Shown: in pieces, positions 1 through 11,066 of the stretch | Position numbering within the stretch: position 1 is the stretch's first letter | How the letters are laid out: every line of letters starts with the position of its first letter | DNA from: Apricaphanius iberus | Taxonomy: Eukaryota > Chordata > Actinopteri > Cyprinodontiformes > Aphaniidae | Assembly (NCBI GenBank): GCA_028564705.1 | Contig: JAPXFQ010002814.1 | Span: 620,001-684,000 of the forward strand | Length of the DNA stretch: 64,000 nucleotides | Direction: 5' to 3' | Program-made: the position numbers and the translations under genes | Notes under the pieces: model-generated | Seen by the model: the letters and a program-made list of their open reading frames with translations, nothing else | Told to the model about the DNA's origin: nothing | The model's database searches: none

Positions 1-1522
1 CAGCAAAGTGGGGGAATTCAAATCCAGAGTGCCCACTTCACTGAGTGAAAGGATGAAGGCAAGTTAAATCCATTAATTTAATTATTGCAGATATTTTTAA
101 CTATGGATTGCACACAAAGCACATTGTTTGACAATTGTAGTTTTTAACTTCTATCTTATCTAATAATTGATATAAAGCAATCTATTAATGATTAAATCTG
201 GTTCATTCATTAAATAATAAAACACTTAACATATTAAAAAATATTATTAAAAACAAAAATGACATTTCAATCACATTTAGATCTGATTTATTATCTTTTT
301 CTTCACAGATTGCTTCAGATGATCTGACGTCAACACCACCAATGCTTGCAACCATGCTGGATCCTAGGCACAAGCACCTGGGATTTCTGACCCCAACAAG
401 GAGGACTGCAGCTCATGCCAAACTGCTTGAAGTTCTGACTGAAGCAGAAGCCGAATGTAGAAGCTTCACTTTAGCAGATGCCATTGGAGGTCAGCAGGAA
501 CTGGTTGGGGCCGTGCCAGTCCAGGGAGTTGTGTTTCAGAAACGCAGTGCTTATGCTTTACTTATGGGTGAAAACTATACCACTGGGAGCACCGATGATG
601 TAGAAAAAGAGGTGGACAGCTTTCTGAAGGATCAGCCATCACTCCTTGATTCCAGTCCCACAACATGGTGGAAAGTCAATGAAGGACGGTCTCCAAGGTT
701 GGCAAACCTGGCTCGAAATTATTTGGCCATTCCAGGCACGTCAGTCCATTCTGAGCGAGTATTCTCAGCAGCTGGCCTAACTGTTAACAAGCTGCGCACA
801 CAACTTACTCCTGACCACGTTGATATGCTGATATTCTTAAAAACAGATAGGTCCATCTATGCGATGAGGACCACTAAGGATGTTTTGTTTTTGTTTGTTT
901 TTTGTTTGTTTTTACGAAGACAGGCACATCTGTCATAGGGCAGCCTACATTTTAAGTTAACCACACCTACAGTCCTGGTCTACTAATGTAACAGTGATAT
1001 TGTCACATTTCCAAGTTTAAGATGGATTAAAAATACTGCTAATAGTCCACATGTGACACCTTATTTACTTTTCAGAATTTATGTTATTTATTTTATTATT
1101 CTTAAAAGAGACCGTGCACTATGTTAAAGTAGTCTACATTCTATTTTTCTATTCAGGAATGTATATTTTATGCTGCTGCTATTTATGTTTTCAATGTCGC
1201 AGATGAGAAGCGAGAATTTATTTTCCTTTTAAGTAGCCTGTCTAATATTTTGATGATTTCTATTCAGAATATGTTTCGTATGCTACCAAATGTTATACCC
1301 TGCCCTCAAGTGAGCTCCGAATAAATTTTTGATTAAGGAATATGATTTACATTTTTTCTTTATATCATATAGAAGATAGCATTTTTTGTTATTTACAGTA
1401 AATGGAACCTATGAAGAGGGAAATTCAGCTACGAGAAATTGCCGCTTATCAATTAAGCGATCATCGATCGATAAGATTAAAAAACTATCGATTTATGAAT
1501 TACTCGATAATTTGCATCCCTA
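1..1522 (+). mobile_element. hAT-superfamily DNA transposon, 3' part (5' end outside window)
   Basis: A hAT-type transposase C-terminus is followed by about 580 bp of AT-rich 3' sequence and then by a terminus that reads, from the outside in, TAGGGATGCAAATTATCGAG, a typical hAT terminal inverted repeat. Just inside it (about 1440-1510) are several ATCGAT-containing motifs that look like subterminal transposase-binding repeats. The element would end at 1522, so the 8 bp gctgatac after it are the expected right-hand target-site duplication. The left end is outside the window, so neither duplication nor length can be checked. It lies in the same orientation as the adgrl3 gene and probably sits in its intron. 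Confidence 0.85.
2..938 (+). CDS. hAT transposase (ZBED-like), C-terminal part, two exons
   Basis: Two coding blocks can be read: 2-58 (SKVGEFKSRVPTSLSERMK) and 309-938, ending at a TAG. The second block contains the hallmarks of the hAT C-terminal dimerisation region: an MLDPRHK motif near its start, a WWKVNE motif, then LANLARNYLAIPGTSVHSER with VFSAAG and an LTPDHVDMLIFLK tail. These match ZBED1-like transposases, which bind transposon ends and catalyse cut-and-paste transposition. The intron 59-308 would use a GC donor (AAG then GCAAGT) and a CACAG acceptor in phase 0; the downstream alternative GT donor gives an immediate stop. The last 25 or so residues are low complexity (F/L-rich), so the true C-terminus may be altered. 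The N-terminal BED finger and catalytic residues lie outside the window, so activity cannot be judged. Confidence 0.8.
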
Positions 1523-4500
1523 GCTGATACACAATAGTGTTGGTGATTATTCGTTTTTTACACCATTATCCGTGGGCCTCTAAAGCATCCCACCTTGGGT
1601 CACTGTTCCACAGGGACCCCTACCCCATTATGCCTTACATACATTTTGTCTGGGGTGTCTCTTCCTTTTGGGCTATCCATCATTGGCTGTACTGGCTCTA
1701 CTCTTATGTAGCAATCATACACAGTTCACATGTGTAGTGAGGGGGCTGGCAGGCAATCCCTCAATTAAACCCACACATCATCTATCACTCCTAACATGTA
1801 CTGAGGTTTGAAGGAGGAAAACACATAAAGGATAAACATTTTTATTTGATGAGATTCTTGCATATGAATTTCATTTATGTTGTGGTTGCCCCATTTAAAT
1901 TCTTGTTGTAATACTGCAGGTGGGATTTTTTTCGGTTTTTCCCTCCATCTTCTCTCACTTCTGGTCTATTTTTTTGTGTTTGTGCTAGTGTTTGGTAGCC
2001 GATTTCTCCAGAGGCCCCCAAAAAACTGCCAAATTAACTGTGACAGGCTCTGTGGCTCACCAGCTCAAAGTGATTTATTTTGACCAATCAGCCGAGTGAA
2101 TCTGAGCGGAGGCCTCCAAAGCGTCTTTAACTCTCTTTATCATCAGAGTCAGAGTTTCTCCCCGTTTGGCCTAATCCACCCCTAGTTGATAGTCTTTTGA
2201 AAAGCCCTACACTCTGTTTTCTTGGCAAGTGGTGAGGCCTTGGAGAAGAGAGCTTTTCCTCATGGTAATTCTTTACTCATGTTCTCCTTTTTTCCTCCAT
2301 GTCTTTGTCCATGTTTTTCCTCCACCCTCCACTTTCCTTGGCCAGCTTGGCTATGTTTGACCTTGTCACTTGTCTGAGACTGTCTAAATTGGGCTCTAAA
2401 GAGTAAAAAAACGATCCAACCTTTCACTTCTGAGTCTTTTATAATATGAAAAAGAGAGGTAATAGAGGTTGGTTAGAAAGCATTTCGTCGACTGTATGGT
2501 TATAAGGCATTATCTACAATACATAAAAAAACGCAAAGGTTTTTAACTCATTTGAAGACTTTCATTTACTTTCAGGGGATGTGGGAGATGTTATTGCTTA
2601 AAATGTAATTATTCGGAATGAAATTAGACCTTTCAACACAAGCAAATGTAGATTGCCCAATATGTGTGTACATTAGATGAGAAAACCATTTTGTTTGTGT
2701 GTCTTTGCAAATCTGTGGAGAAAAATGACCCCAAAGTACTTCAGGGCAGTGCTTGTGGCAGCTCCTGTTTCTTCTGTCAGTTAAAGCAAACACAGCAAGT
2801 GTCTCTCCAGGCCCGTGTCCATGTGTGCATACATATTAGCCCAGCGCATACACCTGTCCCTGTGCTGTGTGACCTCCATTGATGCCCTCTCAAATCCCGG
2901 GAAGGGAGCTCGGGAATAAGAAATTAATTGCCAAACAATGCATAGCTGCCATCCATTATGGCTCTCATCATGTCAGATGATATCGCAGCTTACCGAATGC
3001 TTGGCAGCATAATTTATTGCTCCTCCTCCCCGGCACCACCAGCACCTCCTCAACCTTTCCACTTCCTAGTTATGCACTGTGATGGATTTGTGAGCTCGCT
3101 ACCATAAGATACTATTAAACGACAGGACTTTCATAATTGTTTTCTATACTTGCCACTTAGCATGTGAAGACTTGTCTAGAGTTTTGACATTGTGTAACCT
3201 AAAAATATGGAAACAGATTGATCCCTTTGTATAATTCATTGTACATAGTTTACAATTCAGCCTATTTTGTGTTCATTAAGATGGAAGTGCTTCCTAAAGG
3301 AACACATCTGTTTGGACTTAATATGCTTTTTCAGTTTATGATATTTTACATATGAATGTTTTTTTGTTTTATTGGTTAAGCAGCCTAACTGGGATGTCTG
3401 AATAATTAAGACATAAATTGTACCCTTTTCTCAAGGGGTTAAGCAGTTTTATGTCTACAGAAAAACAAGTTAGTAAAGAAATTTTGCTAGGCAGTTTAAC
3501 AACAGCCTTTCACAATGGCACATTTTACTCCTATTTCTTCAGTCAAGTCTGTACAAAATCCCAATGCAAAGCCCTGCATGCCACACTTACATCTTCTCTA
3601 CTTAAAACCCAATGCCAATAGCCACTACTAAACACCACCACTGACACAGGAACACATGCTCACAGTTGTAAATGCAGACTTCTTAAGCTGTAAATAAAGC
3701 AGCAGTCTTACTGTACTTAGTTTGCAGCTGAAATATCAATTACACAACCACACAACAAACCAACTTCTACACTGATACCCAGGGCTGATGCTATCCATTT
3801 GGGTGCACTAAGCAGACAAATGTTGTGGTGCCCCCCCAGCATATACACCTTTGAACTACATCTACCAGATGGACAGATGTGGGTGTCATGTAGGACATTG
3901 TTGAAACATGTAGGACAACATACTCACATCCTGCAGATCTGTAACTATTTATTGTGGGTGTAAGCTAGCATGTATTGTCTGACATGTGTAACGTGTTTCT
4001 TACTAAACATGTAGGTCCTCCGATTTTCGCTGTGTAAATTATTACTCACTTTTAGTCCAAATAACTGTCTGTTCATGCAGATACACTGTATACTATTACA
4101 TTCTGGAGCTCCAGTTAATTTTTTAGTAGTCAATGAATCTGTCAAGATGTTAAATGAGTTACTGATTAGTTAGTAAATTTATAACTGTCCTGCTTTCTGC
4201 AGTATCACTTTCTGTTCTAAATTTATTAAGATACATTATCACAAACTCACTCAAAGTAATATGACTCTTCAAATGTACATTTGATGGGTCAAAAATCAAA
4301 AACCTGGACCACCTCTTGTTAGTCACCCCCAGTAACCCCTCCTGTTTTATGTGGAGGGGTTACTGGGGTTCTTATTATCTTATGTGGATAATATTTTTTA
4401 ATGATTAAGAAAAGACGATAAATAGCTTCAGTTGGAATTGTGTTTTCTGTTTTTCGGTTTGTCAATCTTTGAACTTAAATGTTTTAAGTCTTTATCTGTC

Positions 4501-6609
4501 ATTCAGTTAAACTTCGCCAGCTTTGTATTACAGCCCCGCTTCCAGCATGGGCTTTTATTTAGGTGTGACACCACAAGATCATCAATGGCCCCCATTTTGC
4601 CCTTTCTAAGATCTCCCTAGATGCACTCAGCTCAGCAGTCTTAATAAAGCATTTTCAAAGCCATATAAAATTCAAATTAAAGAATTAATAAATTTAAGTA
4701 TTTAAAAAAAAATCTAAATTGAAACTCACTCAAAGTTTAAACACAGCAAGTCTTTCACAAATTAATAAATCACATTTACGGATGTGCCACAGTCAACGTG
4801 AGCTGTGATGTGAGGCATTCCTTTTTTTTTTTTTTTTTTTTTATTGGTTTGCTGGGATACCTTTGGGTCCTGTCTGAACACCATGCATGCCCTGATGGTT
4901 TGACATAGAAAAATTCTAACTATTAGCTGAAACCGTGGCACACAGTAGGTGATCAACTGAATAATGATGCATATCCAAATTTCTAGGTCAGATCTTTGCA
5001 GGATTTTTTTTTCTTTTGCTATTTCTGAAATACCTGACTCCTAGGTGCTTTTACTCCCCTGCAAAACCTTTATTATTTTTCCTTGAATTTAGTACAGTTT
5101 TGTTTTATTTAAATGTCAGACCTGTTTTTTTTCTGATCACCTGCCTGTAAGAGTCCCCTATCACAAGGAATGGCACTTGAGGACATCTCAGGACACACAG
5201 GTTCAAATAATATACAGTTATAAAGAATCCCGTTCAATTTATTCCAGTTTAATTCAATCATTTACTCAAATTTAAGTCAAATTACATATAGTTCAATTCA
5301 GTCCAACTTCATAGATACAAATCAACTTTATCCAGCAATTCCAGTTTGTAAATAGGTTGCATATAGAGAAGCTAATTGCAACACATCATTGATAATGCAA
5401 CAGTCTTTCATGTGGGTCTTGTGACACTCCTTCACGAGCATAAACTGTACAATTTCTCCTGCTTGGGTTTAGGACTGGATATAAAATAAGTAAAGAAGCA
5501 GAAAAAGATTGAAAGAGCTTAAAAAATTTTTTTCAAAAAACATTCGACAGAACTTTCAAATGTTACAAGAAAGTATCTATTTTAAGAAAAACTGAACTGC
5601 GAAAAAATCGGAATAAGCTTAAGATTAAAATGTATATTACATATCAGACAAAATGGAAAATAATGCCTTGATATGTATTAAATGCTGATTATGAAGCAAC
5701 CCAATTCAACTTTTCACAGTTAATTTTTCTCACTGTCTCTTTGCCTGGTCTTCTGGATGAGACCAGTCTTGAAAACATAATTTTATGCAAATCTTTTCTC
5801 TGAAGTCAAAGATGTTCATGTTTTGAAAGCAGCTTTAGCTTAGACAAAAAAGGGCCACAAATTGGGTGACACAGCGAGTCTAGTTCCTTTTACTCTCATA
5901 AGATTACATTTGGATGTTTAAACCTTCTTAATACCATTATAAAACTAATTTATGTCAGCTGTAGAGAATCAAAGCTAAAAAGGAAAAAGGTGCAATTTAA
6001 AGCAAATTCTGATGCTTCATGAATGAAAGTACCTGCATTTGCTGTTGATCGCATAAAGGAACAGAGTTAAAATTTCAGTTCACAGATCTGACCTGATGAT
6101 ATTCAGCAGGTACAGCAACAAGCCACACAACTCAACACAGTTTAAGACATTCACTGAAGCTGAAAACAAAATAGATGTAAAATAATTACATTCTTATTTA
6201 TATATAAAAACATAATTATTTAATAAATTATGGTGATTTATTTGATTAGGTGAATCAATAATTCCATCCAGTTTTTTGTATGTCAAAACTTGGTTAATCT
6301 CCCTTTTATAATAAAAAATGATTTTTTTATATCAACTAACCAAGTGCCCAACAAAATGCATTTATACTTGTAAAAATATTTTCTCTCAGGGAGTAAATCT
6401 TGTATATCAAACAGTGGCGTTTCTAAAAAAACTATGAAGTGCAGTAAATGTTAATTTTAATGTGAACTGTGTTATTTCCTCTGTTCAACATAGGGTTGTA
6501 ATTGTTGTAATAGTGCTTATAAGTAGCAAAAACACAAAAAAGCTAAATCCAAACTTTTGCATTATAAACAAAATCTCATGTTGATTCACTGTCACAAAGC
6601 TCAGTTACC
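1523..6609. other. Non-coding, probable adgrl3 upstream intron
   Basis: No exon could be supported on either strand. The open frames here are short and lack coding character. About 2880-3080 is a non-repetitive, more balanced stretch that could be a conserved non-coding element. A long T run lies near 4822-4842, and there is a perfect hairpin at 4327-4368 (listed separately). Around 5180-5400 the sequence is rich in ttcaatt-type motifs common in decayed teleost repeats, but I could not assign it to a family. This stretch is assigned to the adgrl3 intron by inference only, because the upstream exon is not in the window. Confidence 0.5.
4327..4368. repeat. Perfect 16-bp inverted repeat with 10-nt loop
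   Basis: The arm ccccagtaacccctcc (4327-4342) is exactly complementary to ggaggggttactgggg (4353-4368), with the loop tgttttatgt between. The arms are GC-rich inside AT-rich surroundings. Pairing does not continue outward, so a microRNA-like precursor of normal length is not supported. It could be a foldback remnant of a transposon or an extruding palindrome. Confidence 0.9.
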
Positions 6610-7570
6610 CATTATCAAACCACTTAAACTAGCTCCATTAAACATGAGATCCTTATCAGGCAAGATGCTTCTAATCAATGACTTGATCACCGAGCATAAC
6701 CTACTAGCTATATTTTGACTCTTTTGAATATCTAGCCAGAAAGGATCCTAACAAAGCTTTTTTTTTTTTTACATTATATAGACCACCAAAACATAACTCC
6801 TAATTTGTTCAATGATTTTAATTACCTTCTGTCTGTAACATTTATTGAGTATGAACGATTAATCATTGTTGGTGACTTCAATATCCATATTGGCAACCAA
6901 CAAGATAGACAAGCAAAAACATTAGGTGACACTCATAACTTCAGCCTGACCCAGCATATGAAGCAGCCAACACACAATCGAGTACACACCTGACTTAGTT
7001 ATTAGTGAAGGTTTAAATATCTCTAACATAACTGTAGTTGATACTGCTATATCTGACCATCTGTGTGTTTCTTTTGAAAGCTCCATCTCTACCAAATGTT
7101 TGAGTCACAATGAGAACACTGTAAAGCAGTGTTTTCTAGGAGACAATTCAGTTGAAACTTTTAAACCTCCAGGGTCACATAACGGCAATAACAAACTCAG
7201 CCGTCTATCACCTGAAGAGCATTTCAAAGATTAAAGGACTAATGTCATAAAAACACTATCCCAGTTCTAAATACCTTACACTGGCTCCCTGTAGCTAAGA
7301 GAATAGACTTTAAAACAATCCTACTAGTTTATAAATCACTAAAGGGTTTAACACCTAAAGTATGTTGAAAAACTTTTGTCATCATACCAACCCAGCAGAC
7401 CACTCAAGTCCTCCAACTTTACTTCACTAAACATCACTATAATTTGAGCCAAACATGGAGAAGCAGCTTTTAGATTATATTACCCACAAATCTGGAACAA
7501 ACTTCCAGACGACTGCAAAGCTGCTGAATCATTAATCTATTTTAAATCAAAGATTAAAAACCCTTCAGTG
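6610..7570 (+). mobile_element. L2-like non-LTR retrotransposon, internally deleted and decayed
   Basis: The left part encodes broken pieces of an apurinic-type endonuclease: an opening like LKLAPLNMRSLSGK, a YRPPK motif, then LIIVGDFNIHIGNQ, a QHMKQPTHNR segment and, one frame over, DLVISEGLN with AISDHLCVSF. From about 7255 the sequence jumps to the 3' end of the reverse-transcriptase ORF (LHWLPVAKRIDFK, LVYKSLKGLTPK, a QPSRPLKSS-like segment, and FKSKIK at the end). The whole reverse-transcriptase core between them is missing, and frameshifts and stops are frequent. It is a dead copy in sense orientation relative to adgrl3. Relatives of its 3' part occur antisense at 35786-36330 and 49398-50175. 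Confidence 0.8.
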
Positions 7571-9937
7571 TAGAGCTGTCTTCGATTAATGTTTTCATTT
7601 GTCTTTTGACAAAAAAAGTTTAAAAGCTTTGGTTTCCTGGGATGTACCTGTCTCATAAAAAAGTGTGTTTAAACTATCAGAACTTCAGGGTGATTTGACC
7701 AGAACTTCCTGATACTTAAGAGGGCTAACTTTGTGTGGAGAAATGGCGGCTGGGAGGAGAAAGCAAAGAGATTACCCCATCAGAAAAACTTCTGGTCATT
7801 TTACCCTGACATTCCGATAATGGAAACACACCTAGTGTGCATAAAGTTTTAAACGGGAATAAGATTGAGACTCTAGAGAAGAGATTCGTCCGAAAACTGG
7901 TGGCTTCTGACTTCCAAACCCTGCTTCATCCAGTTCACTTGTTTTTTTTCAACCTTGCCTGTTGGTACGGATTGTACTCTGTCAATCTGCCCAGGGCAGC
8001 TGTGGCTACAGTGTGATTTACCACCTTTGGCATGTGAATTGTGTAAGAATGGCTGACTGAATAGTATAATGTAGCTTTGGAGTCCTTGTACTTAATAAAG
8101 CATTAGTTACCAGTATGAATAAAGGGAAAAAAAATCCCCACAGCACAATGGTAACATCACCATTCTAGACAGTATATTGATGTGAGGTGTTAAATGTTCA
8201 CCTTGACTGCCCCAAAAGCATATGAAATTGATTGTTTGTATTGAAGGTTCATCTTTCAAACCTTGGCAAAGTAATTGCGAAATTTGAATAATTTCTGTAT
8301 CTGTTCAGTTGTTTAAACTGATTATCTTAAAAACTTGGCTGTTGCCAATCCTTATAAAAACGTACAGTAAACAGTTTGTTCAACTGTGGGTAATGTATGC
8401 TATATATACTTCTAACCACAACTACGTATCAATCAGATGCCATTTCTGATCATGAATTTTGCTTTCAAGAGTCTAACAATTAGTCTCCACACCCACATAT
8501 CCTATTTTGTAGGCTTTAAACAGACGAATAGTAAGTTAATGGGTGACATAACACAAACACCTTCCAAGTCTTTTTCTTCTCGTTCAGTGAAAAGATTCTG
8601 CCGAAGATGTAGCCATGCATAAAGGTTCAAAAACTAAAATTAGAAGGTAATTGGGTTCAGCATAAGGATAGTAGACTCACTTCATTGTCTAAGACTTGTT
8701 ACATTTTGACTTAAAAGCCCCTTCCACCCCTTTTTTGATCCTCAGTCAGCAAAGTTTCCCAGAGCCCGACGAGTCTTCTCTCCATGTGGAAGTGGCAAGT
8801 CATATAAACCGGATCCATTTCATAATAGCGTTGCAATTTTTTCTCCTGGAGCAGAGTCGAGCAGGCTTATCTAATTGTGGAAGCCACAAGCCCTGGGATA
8901 CTGAGAGAGAGAGGCTAATTAGTTAGAAATGAATGCTTTGAAATGAAGCACAAAGCTCTGTGTGTGGCAGAAACAGACTTCATGCTTTCTCTGAGATTTG
9001 GGAGGGGCTGAAGCGGAGCGTGAATGATGAAAGGGTTCTGGTGTCTGAATAAGACAGGAAGCTGGAGAGCGTACCAGAGTTTACTGCTGACTTTAATGAA
9101 TGAACAGGTTGATAGATTCGACTCAGACTTTTCTTAAGCATTTAAGGTTTTAATGCGTAATGTAGTCTTGTAGTAGTAATGTAATCTTTGTTCATGTGCT
9201 TCTGTTTTATCATCGTAACTTTAACCGAAGAATCAAATCTATGCACATTTACCTTTTTCCTCCCTAACAACCAATAGTATAACAATCCAGGTCGTTTTTA
9301 GACCTGACAGTCCAGTAAGTTTTGTTCAATTGGGGACCAAAAGTGCTAAATATTTCCTTATTTATTAGCACGTATGATTGACTTTCATACTGCACTTTGT
9401 CAAAATGAACCAAACATTTTGAGCAACATGTTTATCTCCTCACCTGTGGTGGCACTGCACCAAGAAGCACAGACAGGGACGCTTCATGTTCAGTGATATG
9501 GTAACAAGCATGGAGTGTCATCAGATTTGAGCTGTTTCAAGATTGCTTTGTTGTCTTTGGCTAATGTTCCAAACAAACACGTTTTGGTTTGATTTACTCA
9601 AAATACCACGTGCTATAGCATGCCTCCTACCTTTGGAGCGTTTACAGCCAGCTTGGCATTCGCATATGCAGTTGAATCGTGCAGTTGAATTGTTCATTTA
9701 ATTATTGCCAAAACCTAGTGTTTGAGGCAGATGAGCACTCAATTTTTTTGGTCAGAATCAGAGTTTTGATCGCGCATTCAGACCTCCCTATACAAACTGC
9801 AGTTTCTAGGCAAACGAATAAGAGTTTGAAAGTGGACTAAACACTGCTGGTTTTGAGCGTACTCTAAAGCTGTTTACCTGCCAACAACTACCATCACAGA
9901 ACAGTTGACCCATAATATTCTAAAATATTCTAAAATT
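7571..9937. other. Non-coding intronic stretch with a possible conserved non-coding element
   Basis: No exon or recognised transposon was found. About 8690-9100 stands out as non-repetitive, with balanced base composition and several homeodomain-type TAATTAG/ATTA cores, which is the look of a conserved regulatory element. This is an impression from composition only; no conservation test was possible. Confidence 0.35.
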
Positions 9938-11066
9938 TACCAAAAAAATTTGACTTTCCAAAGCCGCTACTTTTTTATCATGTTTTGAACTATGCGGCCT
10001 GTAATCCAGTTTGGTTTATTCATGGATTTTATAGCTAATGCCAGTAGAGGGCCTCATCGATCTATGGAATATACAAGTAACCACCTTCACCAATAGATAC
10101 TGTGGGTGGACCTGCCCCGGTTGCCTAGGAGATACATCATAGGGACCGCCAAGGCATGTTCCAATGTTCATATGCTACCAAGGAATCTGTCCTCCGTTTG
10201 TTAGCCGTTTAGCTAACTGACCAAGGATACATCACAGGTGCCTTGATGCCTTCTCTCTGTCAGAAATGTCCCAAAATACAGCACGGTAGCAGCCGTCAGC
10301 AGCTTCGTCGGGGGTAAATTTCCAGTTTAAATGTAAGTAAACTAACTGTAGCTATCAGGCTTATATCTAAAATGCTTTTTTTTTTTTTTTATTGTTTTTC
10401 TTTAGATCCAACGCAGTTATATATATGGTTGATTAGTTGCTTAGTAGTTGGAGCTTTAGTGGCTACAAGGTACTAATTCACTTACATATTTGATTTAGCC
10501 AACATGTACACAGTTTTAAAAAAGTAAAGAGCTCATTATACATACACAATTACACAAATTGTACATACACAAAATATGGATAACAAATGAAGAAATATAT
10601 ATAATGCCGCTTTTAAATTAAAGGCAGACTATCTGGCTTGTAAAGAAGGAAACGGAGTGCTAGCAGCTTCACATACTGTACTGCACTAAATCGGTGTTGA
10701 GACGTTGCAGACGCAGCGTGAAAAGAACTCTCAATGCAATAAGTCGAAAAAAAGCTTTTCAGAGGTAATAAAAGCATATTGCTGAACTTGAAGTCTTTCT
10801 TAAGTTTGGTTGAACACTCAAGAGAAAGGACGGCCGTGGTGTTTCAACCATGTTGAAATGTTAGTAAAATTGAAGCTTCCCCAAACACCAATTACTGTCC
10901 TGACAATCACCACTAAAACCTTACATATAGTGATTAAACGTTATAACGGATGCAGCTTCTAACCGGGTGCGGCTTATATTTGTACACATTGTTTGTTTTT
11001 TTTCTCCCTGCAATAGGCTGTTGCGGCTTATGATCAGGTGTGTTTTATAGTCCGTCAAATATGGTA
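9938..11066. mobile_element. Non-autonomous TIR DNA transposon, TACC...GGTA ends
   Basis: The left end begins TACCAAAAAAATTTGAC and continues into AAGCCGCTACTTTTTT. The right end, reverse-complemented, begins TACCATATTTGACGGACTAT and contains CATAAGCCGC. The repeated 'GCGGCTTATA' and 'actataagccgctac' theme near both ends is typical of an abundant teleost family of inverted-repeat elements. The interior (about 1.1 kb) has no credible transposase, so the copy is non-autonomous. I see no clean target-site duplication, and ageing has blurred the ends. A shorter relative lies at 26566-26999, sharing the segment containing 'cgatctatgg'. Confidence 0.65.
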
